Assembly: GCA_013297575.1 (NCBI GenBank)
Contig: JAAFHO010000252.1
Coordinates: 1 to 7,726 of the forward strand
DNA length: 7,726 nucleotides
Source of the DNA: Chitinophagales bacterium
GTDB taxonomy: Bacteria; Bacteroidota; Bacteroidia; Chitinophagales; Saprospiraceae
Reading direction: 5' to 3'
Shown here: positions 1 to 6,333 of the stretch, one piece after another
Numbering within the stretch: the stretch's first letter is position 1
Layout of the letters: each line of letters starts with the position of its first letter
The notes under the pieces: generated by a model
Seen by the model: the letters and a program-made list of their open reading frames with translations, nothing else
What the model was told of the DNA's origin: nothing
Databases searched by the model: none
Program-made: the position numbers and the translations under genes

Positions 1-20
1 ATTATAATAGATTGATACCC

Positions 21-938
21 CTATCCCCTAATATTCCGCACCAATCCTGCATATTTCACCCTTTTTACCGCCGATTTACGGAATACCCGTGCGAATACCT
101 CTTCTGTGAGTTCTACCCATTCTTTACGGGTCATCTGCAGTAATTCGGGGTGCGGCTCAAAAGCAGGTTCTTGGTGTCGTTCCGAAAAACGATTCCAAGG
201 GCATACATCTTGACAAATATCGCAACCAAACATCCAATTGTCCATTTTATCGGAAAATTCGGGCGGAAGTGTATCGCGGAGTTCAATCGTAAGGTAGGAT
301 ATACATTTGGAAGCATCCAAAAAATAACCCTCCGGCGCAATGGCCTTGGTGGGGCAAGCGTCGATACAACGCGTGCAAGTGCCGCAATGGTCGCGGATAG
401 GATCGTCCTGAATAAGGGTAAGATCGCAGATGATTTCTGCTAGAAAAAAATTGGAACCGCGCTTGGGATTTATCGTCAGCGTATGGCGGCCATTCCAGCC
501 GATACCTGCCCGCCGCGCCCATTCGCGTTCCAGCACCGGCGCGCTATCTACAAAGCAACGACCATTTACCTCACCTATTTCGGTCTGCATATAAGCCAGA
601 AGTGATTTCAGTTTGTCTTTTACCACAAAATGATAATCCTCGCCATAAGCGTATTGGCTTATTTTGGGCGCATCGGGATCGGTTTGTCGTGCTGGATTGT
701 GGTAATTGAAGGCGAGGCAAATCACGGTTTTAGCACCGGGCACCAATAGCCTTGGATCGAGGCGCATATCGAAATGGTTTTCCATATACGCCATACGCCC
801 GTGTGCGCCCTGTTGCAGCCATTTTTCCAGTTTTGAGGCCTCGCTATCGAGCCTTTCGGCGCGGGCAAAACCCACAAACGCAAAGCCCAAGCGGTGGGCT
901 TCGGCGCGGATCAAATCACTGTGGCGTTGGGCGGACAT
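21..938 (-). CDS. queG: Epoxyqueuosine reductase QueG
   Basis: This enzyme carries out the last step of queuosine synthesis: it reduces epoxyqueuosine to queuosine at the wobble position of GUN-anticodon tRNAs, using cobalamin and two [4Fe-4S] clusters in the cytoplasm. The 305-residue protein shows the ferredoxin-like cysteine sets clearly: C185-x2-C188-x2-C191-x3-C195-P, then C212 with C239-x2-C242-x3-C246-P. The QueG-type N-terminal domain (FVGFARAE, about 20-28), YAYGEDYH (96-103) and the VDSAPVLERE stretch (130-139) are also present; D131 matches the acid thought to act as proton donor. Many characterised QueG proteins have about 380 residues with a C-terminal HEAT-like region. This one stops after the ferredoxin domain, a common short form. 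It is the last gene of the pssA-purS-queG cluster, 9 bases after purS. The ATG start is supported by the family N-terminus. Family assignment is firm. Confidence 0.96.
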   Translation of the reverse strand: MSAQRHSDLIRAEAHRLGFAFVGFARAERLDSEASKLEKWLQQGAHGRMAYMENHFDMRLDPRLLVPGAKTVICLAFNYHNPARQTDPDAPKISQYAYGEDYHFVVKDKLKSLLAYMQTEIGEVNGRCFVDSAPVLEREWARRAGIGWNGRHTLTINPKRGSNFFLAEIICDLTLIQDDPIRDHCGTCTRCIDACPTKAIAPEGYFLDASKCISYLTIELRDTLPPEFSDKMDNWMFGCDICQDVCPWNRFSERHQEPAFEPHPELLQMTRKEWVELTEEVFARVFRKSAVKRVKYAGLVRNIRG

Positions 939-947
939 AGCAATCCG

Positions 948-1199
948 TTATACCTCCTTCAGTTCGTAGCGGTAAGTTTCCACGATCAGGTTAGCCAATA
1001 GTTTTTGGCAGGCAGTTTCCACTTTTTCGCGTGCTTCCTCGGCACCAGTGGCCTCGAATTGCATACTTACATGCCTGCCAATGCGCACATCAGACACATC
1101 GGAGAGGTGGAGGTGCTTAAGGTTATTCAATACTGTTTTGCCCTGTGGATCGAGCAAGCCGTCGTGCGGCATGATGTCTATTTCTGCTGAATATTTCAT
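948..1199 (-). CDS. purS: Phosphoribosylformylglycinamidine synthase subunit PurS
   Basis: PurS is the small structural subunit of the three-part FGAM synthase (PurL-PurQ-PurS). This enzyme converts formylglycinamide ribonucleotide to its amidine using glutamine and ATP in purine synthesis, and PurS bridges PurL and PurQ. From the ATG at 1199 the product has 83 residues and begins MKYSAEIDIMPHDGLLDPQG, matching the family pattern (beta strand, then a LDPQGKTV turn). VSDVRIGRHV and the C-terminal LLANLIVETYRYEL are also typical. A TTG six bases upstream would add Leu/Met-Tyr; the ATG is preferred because it matches family N-termini. The gene starts 12 bases after pssA and ends 9 bases before queG, so it is probably cotranscribed. 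purL and purQ are not in the window, so PurS must work with partners encoded elsewhere. Confidence 0.93.
   Translation of the reverse strand: MKYSAEIDIMPHDGLLDPQGKTVLNNLKHLHLSDVSDVRIGRHVSMQFEATGAEEAREKVETACQKLLANLIVETYRYELKEV
952..959 (-). promoter_or_regulatory. Shine-Dalgarno-like AAGGAGGT inside the end of purS, ahead of queG
   Basis: The minus strand reads AAGGAGGT across the last codons of purS (Lys-Glu-Val, then TAA), 13 bases before the queG ATG. It is a perfect anti-SD complement, but the spacing is longer than the usual 5-9 bases and Bacteroidota rarely rely on such sites. It could aid translational coupling or be a coincidence of the Lys-Glu-Val codons. Confidence 0.35.
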
Positions 1200-1211
1200 G
1201 TACAAAAAAAA

Positions 1212-1919
1212 TTATCCTGTTACTTTTTCTTTAAACAGGATGGATATCGCAATATAACACAGCACTGTAATGGACAATGCTAATATTTTTACAAAAAAAA
1301 CGGAAAGCACAAGGATCGTGAGCATAGCAAATATTGGCGCATTGCTTTTCCAATCCAAACTTTTGAGTTTGAGCCCGAACATGGGTATTTCACTCAATAG
1401 TAGCGCAGACAGAACGGGGATGAGCAAATAAATCAACCACGTATTTGACCTAAAAAAATCGCCGATACCAAATAGGTTTTTCCAAGCCGACAAGGTAATA
1501 CCCAACACAAATAGCGTACAGGCTGGCGTGGTTAAACCCATAAAATAGGTGGTTTGCCGTGTATCCAAATTGAATTTTGCCAAACGCAAACCCGAAAATG
1601 CCGACAAAATAAATGCGGGCAGTCCGGCACTGTGTATCTGCGCGGTGTCGCCATTGGCCAATAACATATACAGCATCGCTCCAGGCACTACCCCAAAACT
1701 CACGACATCGGCCAACGAATCCAATTCTTTTCCCAATGGAGAACTGATCTTGAGCGCGCGCGCCAACATTCCGTCCAGATAATCACAGATAAACGAACTG
1801 AGAGTGAACCAAGCAGCAGTATCCGGACGACCATGGAAAAGGTATAATACTGCGCAACAACCACAGAACAGGTTGGTTAGTGTGAGCAGATTTGGCAAAT
1901 TATATGCGGAACGATTCAT
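1212..1919 (-). CDS. pssA: CDP-diacylglycerol--serine O-phosphatidyltransferase (phosphatidylserine synthase)
   Basis: This membrane enzyme makes phosphatidylserine from CDP-diacylglycerol and serine; decarboxylation then gives phosphatidylethanolamine. The 235-residue protein has the complete CDP-alcohol phosphotransferase signature: D46-x2-D49-G50-x2-A53-R54-x8-G63-x3-D67-x3-D71, all metal and substrate positions intact. It begins with the typical NLPNLLTLTNLFCG stretch and has several hydrophobic segments (about 10-30, 33-48, 72-90, 100-115, 128-145, 160-178, and two more near the C-terminus), matching the small multi-pass PssA type found in Gram-positives and Bacteroidota. It is the first gene of a tight three-gene cluster with purS and queG. 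A perfect -7 element lies seven bases before the ATG, suggesting a very short leader or none. The related phosphatidylglycerophosphate synthases share the motif, but the N-terminus and overall pattern favour PssA. Confidence 0.93.
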   Translation of the reverse strand: MNRSAYNLPNLLTLTNLFCGCCAVLYLFHGRPDTAAWFTLSSFICDYLDGMLARALKISSPLGKELDSLADVVSFGVVPGAMLYMLLANGDTAQIHSAGLPAFILSAFSGLRLAKFNLDTRQTTYFMGLTTPACTLFVLGITLSAWKNLFGIGDFFRSNTWLIYLLIPVLSALLLSEIPMFGLKLKSLDWKSNAPIFAMLTILVLSVFFVKILALSITVLCYIAISILFKEKVTG

Positions 1920-1926
1920 TGCGGGA

Positions 1927-1934
1927 CAAAGGTA
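1927..1934 (-). promoter_or_regulatory. Bacteroidota -7 promoter element (TACCTTTG) of pssA-purS-queG
   Basis: The minus strand reads TACCTTTG, an exact match to the TAnnTTTG -7 consensus of the primary sigma factor in Bacteroidota. Only seven bases separate it from the pssA ATG, so transcription would begin at or within a few bases of the start codon. I see no clear TTTG-type -33 element about 20 bases upstream; that position lies inside the heptad repeat. Confidence 0.65.
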
Positions 1935-1940
1935 GGGAGA

Positions 1941-1975
1941 TATGATTTATGATGTATGGTTTATGATTCTTGATT
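1941..1975. repeat. Imperfect heptanucleotide tandem repeat upstream of pssA
   Basis: On the plus strand five consecutive 7-base units read TATGATT, TATGATG, TATGGTT, TATGATT, CTTGATT, followed by a decayed TTAGTTT. Four of the five full units differ from TATGATT by at most one base. The array begins seven bases behind the -7 element of the pssA promoter and covers the region where a -33 element would lie. It is non-coding. Confidence 0.7.
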
Positions 1976-2127
1976 TTAGTTTTTTGAAAATAACGCAAAT
2001 TTGTCGAGATTTAGTGCGCATAAATACGGCTACTATATGAGTTAATACTTGGAATTGGGGCTTTTGAACCAATTTTGCGTTGTTTTTTACCATTACCACG
2101 CTGCAATACAACCTAATATACCCTGTA

Positions 2128-2148
2128 ATAAGTTTATATTAAACTTAT
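2128..2148 (-). terminator. AT-rich hairpin just downstream of prfC (possible weak terminator)
   Basis: A perfect 9-base inverted repeat (ATAAGTTTA and TAAACTTAT) surrounds a 3-base TAT loop, beginning nine bases after the prfC stop codon. The stem has a single G-C pair and no clear U-tract follows on the minus strand, so it is not a textbook intrinsic terminator. Its place right after the stop codon suggests a 3'-end role, such as a weak terminator or mRNA end protection. Confidence 0.35.
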
Positions 2149-2157
2149 AAAAGCAAC

Positions 2158-3732
2158 CTATTCACTGGTAAATCTAAACTCAATATTAGGGAATGCCTCT
2201 TGTACTGTTTGAAGTACCCAGCCTGTTTCGGCCAAAAACACCCAATTATCGTCTTTATCTTTACCAATATCGCGTTTACGACGTTCCAAAAATTCTTTCA
2301 TATCTGCCGCAGATCCGTGTACCCAAGCGGCTTTGTGCAAACTTACGGGTTCGTAACGGCATTTTGCATTGTATTCGCTTTCCAAACGATGCTGTATCAC
2401 ATCAAACTGGAGCGCGCCTACAGTACCAATGATCCGGCGGCCATCACTTTGGCGGATAAACATTTGTGCCACGCCCTCGTCCATCAATTGATCCAAACCT
2501 TTAGCAAATTGCTTTTGCTTGAGTGGATCGGCATTTTCCACATAGCGAAACTGCTCGGGGCTAAAGGACGGAATCCCTTTGAAGTGCAAGATTTCTCCCT
2601 CCGTTAAAGTATCGCCTATTTTAAAATTACCTGAATCGTACAAACCCACGACATCGCCCGGAAAGGCTTCATCCAATAGTGTTTTGCGCGAGGCCATAAA
2701 AGCGGTAGGATTCGGGAATTTCATCTCCCTGCCCAATCGAATATGGCGGTAGTTTTTGTTGCGCTCGAATTTACCAGAACAGATCCTCAAAAAGGCAATG
2801 CGGTCGCGGTGGCGCGGATCCATATTGGCAAAAATCTTGAAAATAAATCCTGAAAACTTTTCTTCCTCGGGTAGTACCACGCGCTCTTCGGTGATACGTG
2901 GCAATGGTGGTGGTGCTATTTCTACAAAGCAATCCAACATTTCCTTTACCCCAAAATTATTGACAGCCGAGCCAAAAAACACTGGACAAATATTGCCATT
3001 GGCATATTCTTCGCGCGAAAACTCGGGATAAACGGTTTCCACCATTTCTACTTCGGTACGTAGTTCGCGTGCAGGTGTTTCGCCAATATACTTTTCCAAA
3101 TCTGGATCAGCAAGGTCTTCAAAAATAATCAGATCGCCTTCGTCTTGAGTGCCATGCGGATTAAAGAGTACCAACGATTTTGCATACAAATTATAAACGC
3201 CTTTGAAACGCGATCCCATACCAATCGGCCACGACAACGGGCATACGCGTACCGATAATTTTTGTTCAATTTCATCGAGCAAGTCAAACGCATCCTTACC
3301 TTCTCGGTCCATTTTATTGACAAAGAAAATAATCGGTGTATCGCGCATACGACACACTTTGGTCAATTTTTCGGTTTGTTTTTCCACACCATTGGCCACG
3401 TCCACTACCACAATAGCGGAGTCAACAGCAGTAAGTGTACGGTAGGTGTCTTCCGCAAAATCTTCGTGGCCGGGTGTATCGAGGATATTGATCTGGAGGT
3501 CGCGGTAATCAAAACCCATCACAGACGTACTCACCGAGATACCGCGTTGGCGTTCGATTTCCATAAAGTCGGAGACCGTACTTTTTTTAATTTTATTGCT
3601 TTTTACAGCACCTGCTGTTTGGATGGCACCACCAAAAAGCAAGAGTTTTTCGGTGAGGGTGGTTTTGCCCGCATCCGGGTGGGCAATGATCGCAAAAGTT
3701 TTCCTGCGGCTTATTTCTTCAGTAAAAGACAT
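2158..3732 (-). CDS. prfC: Peptide chain release factor 3 (RF3)
   Basis: RF3 is a cytoplasmic translational GTPase that removes RF1 or RF2 from the ribosome after peptide release. The 524-residue product is close to the usual length (about 529 in E. coli). All G-domain motifs are visible: G1 AHPDAGKTT (17-25), the switch I region ERQRGISVSTS (60-70), G3 DTPGHE (85-90) and G4 NKMD (139-142). The RF3-type insert around ICPVFFGSAVNNFGV, the beta-barrel domain (FSGFIFKIFANMDPRHRDR) and the C-terminal domain (GALQFDVIQHRLESEY) follow in order, which separates it from EF-G and TypA. The start is fixed because an in-frame TAG immediately precedes the ATG and the N-terminus fits the family. It is probably a single-gene unit with its own -7 element at 3767-3774; a 14-codon upstream ORF overlaps its first codons. 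Confidence 0.97.
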   Translation of the reverse strand: MSFTEEISRRKTFAIIAHPDAGKTTLTEKLLLFGGAIQTAGAVKSNKIKKSTVSDFMEIERQRGISVSTSVMGFDYRDLQINILDTPGHEDFAEDTYRTLTAVDSAIVVVDVANGVEKQTEKLTKVCRMRDTPIIFFVNKMDREGKDAFDLLDEIEQKLSVRVCPLSWPIGMGSRFKGVYNLYAKSLVLFNPHGTQDEGDLIIFEDLADPDLEKYIGETPARELRTEVEMVETVYPEFSREEYANGNICPVFFGSAVNNFGVKEMLDCFVEIAPPPLPRITEERVVLPEEEKFSGFIFKIFANMDPRHRDRIAFLRICSGKFERNKNYRHIRLGREMKFPNPTAFMASRKTLLDEAFPGDVVGLYDSGNFKIGDTLTEGEILHFKGIPSFSPEQFRYVENADPLKQKQFAKGLDQLMDEGVAQMFIRQSDGRRIIGTVGALQFDVIQHRLESEYNAKCRYEPVSLHKAAWVHGSAADMKEFLERRKRDIGKDKDDNWVFLAETGWVLQTVQEAFPNIEFRFTSE

Positions 3733-3755
3733 CTAAACAATTTTGAATAATCCAT
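3711..3755 (-). other. Possible 14-codon upstream ORF overlapping the prfC start
   Basis: An ATG at 3755, 12 bases after the prfC -7 element, is the first AUG of the predicted transcript. It opens a short frame, MDYSKLFRCLLLKK, ending at a TAA inside prfC (3711-3713), out of frame with prfC and overlapping it by 22 bases. No Shine-Dalgarno sequence precedes either start. If ribosomes used it, they would read through the prfC start region and could affect RF3 translation. A frame this short arises easily by chance, so real translation is uncertain. Confidence 0.25.
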
Positions 3756-3766
3756 GAAATGGGGTG

Positions 3767-3774
3767 CAAAGGTA
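3767..3774 (-). promoter_or_regulatory. Bacteroidota -7 promoter element (TACCTTTG) of prfC
   Basis: The minus strand reads TACCTTTG, a perfect TAnnTTTG match followed by GCACCCC, 34 bases before the prfC ATG. This predicts a leader of roughly 30 bases. A clear -33 element is not apparent about 20 bases upstream. It separates prfC from the cytochrome gene, which ends 57 bases further upstream. Confidence 0.65.
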
Positions 3775-3830
3775 CAATCTTTTTTAGAGACGAACGATGA
3801 GGAACGAGATATGGAGCGCTAAAATATCGG

Positions 3831-4229
3831 TTATCTACAAGGTGCAATTGCTTTTCTTACCTCATCCAAGGTAAAATCGGGCTGTTCATTTCCCCAATTG
3901 TTATGGATATAATTGAGGATATTCGCTACATGCACATCGCTGAGTGCTGGGTTAGCGGGCATCGCTTGGTCGAAATATTTTTTACCATTTACGATAATGG
4001 TATCATTTTGCCCTTTTATTAATAAACAAGGTAATTCGGCACGGTGTGGTGTTAAATAATCCGATTTTGCCAGCGGCGGGATCAATTCCCCCAGCCCTTG
4101 CCCTTCGTCGCCGTGGCAATTAGCACATTGCATTTTGTACAAAAGCGCACCCTCGCGGTACGGATCGCGTTGACAAGCCTGAATCAGTACCAACATACTG
4201 AAAAACAAAAATAAATAGTTCCATTTCAT
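3831..4229 (-). CDS. Small lipoprotein mono-haem cytochrome c
   Basis: This is a 132-residue periplasmic or membrane-tethered electron carrier. It starts with a hydrophobic signal segment (about 4-17) ending in a lipobox-like I16-Q17-A18-C19, so C19 is probably lipidated after signal peptidase II cleavage. The single haem-binding motif is C35-A-N-C38-H39 followed by GDEGQGLGELIPPL, typical of class I cytochromes. M90 in the FDQAMPA segment is the likely sixth (axial Met) ligand, and VANILNYIHNNWGN matches the C-terminal helix of the fold. Two more cysteines, C68 and C131 (next to the last residue), might form a disulfide. The physiological partner cannot be told from the window: neighbours are prfC downstream and a divergent hydrolase upstream, not oxidase genes. 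A one-mismatch -7 element lies four bases before the ATG. Confidence 0.9.
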   Translation of the reverse strand: MKWNYLFLFFSMLVLIQACQRDPYREGALLYKMQCANCHGDEGQGLGELIPPLAKSDYLTPHRAELPCLLIKGQNDTIIVNGKKYFDQAMPANPALSDVHVANILNYIHNNWGNEQPDFTLDEVRKAIAPCR

Positions 4230-4233
4230 GGTG

Positions 4234-4241
4234 CAAAGATC
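4234..4241 (-). promoter_or_regulatory. Probable -7 element (GATCTTTG) of the cytochrome c gene
   Basis: The minus strand reads GATCTTTG followed by CACC and the ATG. It matches TAnnTTTG at every fixed position except the first (G for T). With only four bases to the start codon, the mRNA would be leaderless or nearly so, like the hydrolase gene on the other side of this region. Confidence 0.45.
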
Positions 4242-4256
4242 GGTGTAATTTTAGCC

Positions 4257-4283
4257 AAGGAACGAATAATTATTACGTTCTTT
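4257..4283. promoter_or_regulatory. Imperfect palindrome in the divergent promoter region (possible operator)
   Basis: The arms AAGGAACGAATAA and TTATTaCGTTCTT pair over 13 positions with one G-T mismatch/wobble and a single bulged A at 4275, centred at 4269/4270. It lies 16 bases behind the cytochrome -7 element, covering that promoter's -33 position, and about 90 bases behind the hydrolase promoter. Its position suits a binding site for a dimeric regulator; no regulator gene is in the window. AT-rich DNA forms such repeats by chance fairly often. Confidence 0.35.
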
Positions 4284-4370
4284 TAAAATTCTGGTCGTCC
4301 ATAGTTTACGATAAAACCCTTAATTTATACTTGTTTGTATAAAAAAAATGCCATATACGCTGTGTTTAAT

Positions 4371-4378
4371 TAAATTTG
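4371..4378 (+). promoter_or_regulatory. Bacteroidota -7 promoter element (TAAATTTG) of the hydrolase gene
   Basis: TAAATTTG is an exact TAnnTTTG match, followed by AACC and the ATG at 4383. Four bases of spacing put the expected transcription start on or next to the start codon, predicting a leaderless mRNA. A TTTG at 4334-4337 is too far upstream (33 bases) to be a normal -33 element. Confidence 0.55.
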
Positions 4379-4382
4379 AACC

Positions 4383-5267
4383 ATGAAACTATTGCGACGC
4401 TTACTCATCGGAGCCAGCATTATATTGCTGATCCTGCTTACAGCACTTTACTATATCGCTCCGGGGATGATCCTTTATCCTCGACGCGTGAATTGGGAAC
4501 GTACACCCGCCGATTTTAACCTTCCGGCAGAGGCCATCAACCTGTATGCTGCTGATAGTGCCTTAATGAAAGGAATTTGGGTGCGCCATGATTCCGTACA
4601 GCGGCCTGTTATTATACTGCTCCACGGCGTAGGCAATTGCAAAGAGCGCTGGTTACCCACGGCACAATGGCTTTGGGCAGCGGGTTATTCCACCGTAATG
4701 ATGGATTCGCGTGCGCACGGGCAAAGCGGCGGTACTTGTTGCACGTATGGATATAAGGAGAAAAAAGACATTGCGCTATTAATGGATTATCTGCTTGCTC
4801 GCGATTCCACGCTGCGTATTGGCATTTGGGGGCACTCTTTGGGTGGTGCTATTGCGCTACAATCTATGGCTTATGACCCACGTATTGCCTTTGGTATTGT
4901 GGAAAGTACCTTCTCCGATTTTAGGAATATTGTGTATGATTATCAATGGCGTATGTTCAAAGTATCTTCGCATACATTTGCTGACAATGCCATACAGCGG
5001 GCTGCGCTCCAAGGCGGTTTTGAACCAGATTCCATTAAGCCCTATGAGGCAGCAGCGCGCATAAAATGCCCCGTTTTTATGTCGCATGGCACTGAGGATG
5101 AGCGGATTAGTTATAATTATGGGCAATTTAATTTTGGCCATTTAGCCAGTCCCGACAAGCAATTTTATCCCGTTCAAGGCGCACACCACAACGATCTGTC
5201 CACTTATGGCGGCACGGCCTATACCGAATCTATAATGGTTTTTTTGAAAAGGGTATTAAAAAAATAA
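4383..5267 (+). CDS. Membrane-anchored alpha/beta hydrolase of unknown substrate
   Basis: This 294-residue serine hydrolase is probably held in the inner membrane by an N-terminal hydrophobic helix (about 7-27), preceded by basic residues and without a clear cleavage site. The alpha/beta hydrolase core is complete: oxyanion-loop HG (81-82) in ILLHGVGN, the MDSRAHGQSGG strand-turn (107-117), the nucleophile elbow G150-H-S152-L-G-G, the acid D239 in SHGTEDER, and the catalytic histidine H268 or, more likely, H269 in QGAHHND. It resembles the broad COG1073-type group of small hydrolases that includes esterases and peptidases; substrate and pathway cannot be told from sequence. Adjacent cysteines C119-C120 follow the SGG turn. 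It is divergent from the cytochrome c gene and 147 bases upstream of the ABC ATPase gene, so cotranscription with the latter is possible but not shown. Confidence 0.9.
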   Translation: MKLLRRLLIGASIILLILLTALYYIAPGMILYPRRVNWERTPADFNLPAEAINLYAADSALMKGIWVRHDSVQRPVIILLHGVGNCKERWLPTAQWLWAAGYSTVMMDSRAHGQSGGTCCTYGYKEKKDIALLMDYLLARDSTLRIGIWGHSLGGAIALQSMAYDPRIAFGIVESTFSDFRNIVYDYQWRMFKVSSHTFADNAIQRAALQGGFEPDSIKPYEAAARIKCPVFMSHGTEDERISYNYGQFNFGHLASPDKQFYPVQGAHHNDLSTYGGTAYTESIMVFLKRVLKK

Positions 5268-5414
5268 TGTTTATCCCTCAAAAGCAGTATTTCGTCAGTC
5301 ATTTACATTAATTCCTCTAATGTTTGACACCTTTAATGATTTGTTAACGTCATCTTGTGACACCAAGGAACGATAAAACAATAATACACACTCACAACGC
5401 ATTCAACAGCAGAT

Positions 5415-6290
5415 ATGAAACTTACCATTCGCAATTTATCCAAAACCTATTCCAACGGCGTAAAAGCCCTTCAGGATGTTTCGCTGGATATACCTACGGG
5501 TATGTACGGGCTACTCGGCCCCAATGGCGCAGGCAAAAGCACCCTGATGCGCACATTGGCTACCCTACAGGATGCCGATAGCGGCACAGTTACCCTTGGC
5601 GACATCAATGTACTCACCGATAAAGAAGTAGTCCGCCGTACTTTGGGTTATTTACCACAAGAATTTGGCGTGTATCCACGGGTATCTGCGATAGAAATGT
5701 TGGATCATTTGGCCGTACTCAAAGGTATTTCTGGTAAAGACCGAAAGGAAGTAGTGGGCGCATTATTGCAACGTGTTAACCTCTGGGAACACCGAAAAAA
5801 GGCCGTTTCTTCTTATTCGGGTGGTATGCGTCAGCGCTTTGGGATTGCGCAGGCGTTATTGGGTGATCCTCAATTGATTATAGTGGATGAACCTACCGCC
5901 GGCCTCGATCCTGGCGAGCGCAATCGGTTTTATAACCTACTCTCCGAAATTGGTGAAAACGTGATTGTAATCCTCAGTACACATATTGTAGAGGATGTAA
6001 AGGAATTATGTCCCAATATGGCGATCATCAATGGCGGTCAAGTACTCTACGCTGGTACCCCCGATGCGGCTTTGGTACAATTACATGGTAGGGTTTGGAA
6101 AAAATCCATCAATAAGTCAGAACTGGATGCCATACAAGTGCTTTATGGTAAAAATTTGATTTCCAATAAGTTAATTGCAGGAAAACCCGTGATTCACATC
6201 ATCAGTGACGACGATCCGGGCAACGAGTTTTTGCCTACCGAAGCAGGGCTCGAAGAAGTGTTTTTCTCTAAAATTAACCAAACTGTTTGA
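5415..6290 (+). CDS. ABC transporter ATP-binding protein (ABC-2 exporter type)
   Basis: This is the cytoplasmic ATPase of an ABC exporter, 291 residues long. All nucleotide-binding motifs are intact: Walker A GPNGAGKST (35-43), Q-loop Q82 in GYLPQEFGVYP, signature SYSGGMRQR (133-141), Walker B LIIVDEP with catalytic E159, D-loop GLDP (163-166) and switch H190 in STH. The GYLPQEFGVYP and YSGGMRQRFGIAQALL wording is characteristic of ATPases paired with ABC-2 permeases. A C-terminal extension (about 215-291) ends in EAGLEEVFFS, as usual for this group. The permease gene follows 43 bases later on the same strand, and the two surely work together. The cargo is unknown. No clear promoter was seen: the 147 bases upstream contain TAATGTTTG (5319-5327), one base too long for the -7 consensus, and no recognisable terminator. 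Confidence 0.94.
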   Translation: MKLTIRNLSKTYSNGVKALQDVSLDIPTGMYGLLGPNGAGKSTLMRTLATLQDADSGTVTLGDINVLTDKEVVRRTLGYLPQEFGVYPRVSAIEMLDHLAVLKGISGKDRKEVVGALLQRVNLWEHRKKAVSSYSGGMRQRFGIAQALLGDPQLIIVDEPTAGLDPGERNRFYNLLSEIGENVIVILSTHIVEDVKELCPNMAIINGGQVLYAGTPDAALVQLHGRVWKKSINKSELDAIQVLYGKNLISNKLIAGKPVIHIISDDDPGNEFLPTEAGLEEVFFSKINQTV

Positions 6291-6333
6291 TTTTTTAAAT
6301 CGAAATAATCAGTTCAATTGAATAAATCGACAC

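Noticed and set aside
1203..1205. TTG start codon for purS, six bases upstream of the ATG
   Set aside because: The ATG at 1199 gives the standard PurS N-terminus (MKYSAEIDIMP), and nothing supports initiation at the TTG.
2200..2607. 135-codon plus-strand open frame opposite the 3' part of prfC
   Set aside because: Antisense to conserved RF3 coding sequence, no family features, and no promoter or ribosome site ahead of it.
3262..3750. 162-codon plus-strand open frame opposite the start of prfC
   Set aside because: It lies entirely antisense to a well-supported RF3 gene and shows no recognisable domain; it is a shadow of prfC codon use.
3808..3828. GATAT/ATATC inverted repeat around AGCGCT, just downstream of the cytochrome c gene
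   Set aside because: Only five pairs with an 11-base loop and no U-tract; too weak to call a terminator.
4255..5373. Shared 11-base word CCAAGGAACGA at 4255-4265 and 5363-5373, flanking the hydrolase gene
   Set aside because: Several 11-base repeats are expected by chance in a window of this size, and the flanks do not extend the match, so it is not evidence for a mobile element.
5268..5414. Search for a promoter, riboswitch or small RNA before the ABC ATPase gene
   Set aside because: Only weak elements were found: TAATGTTTG with wrong spacing, and TTTG (5324) paired with a two-mismatch TCATCTTG (5350). No stable hairpin was seen, so nothing was annotated.
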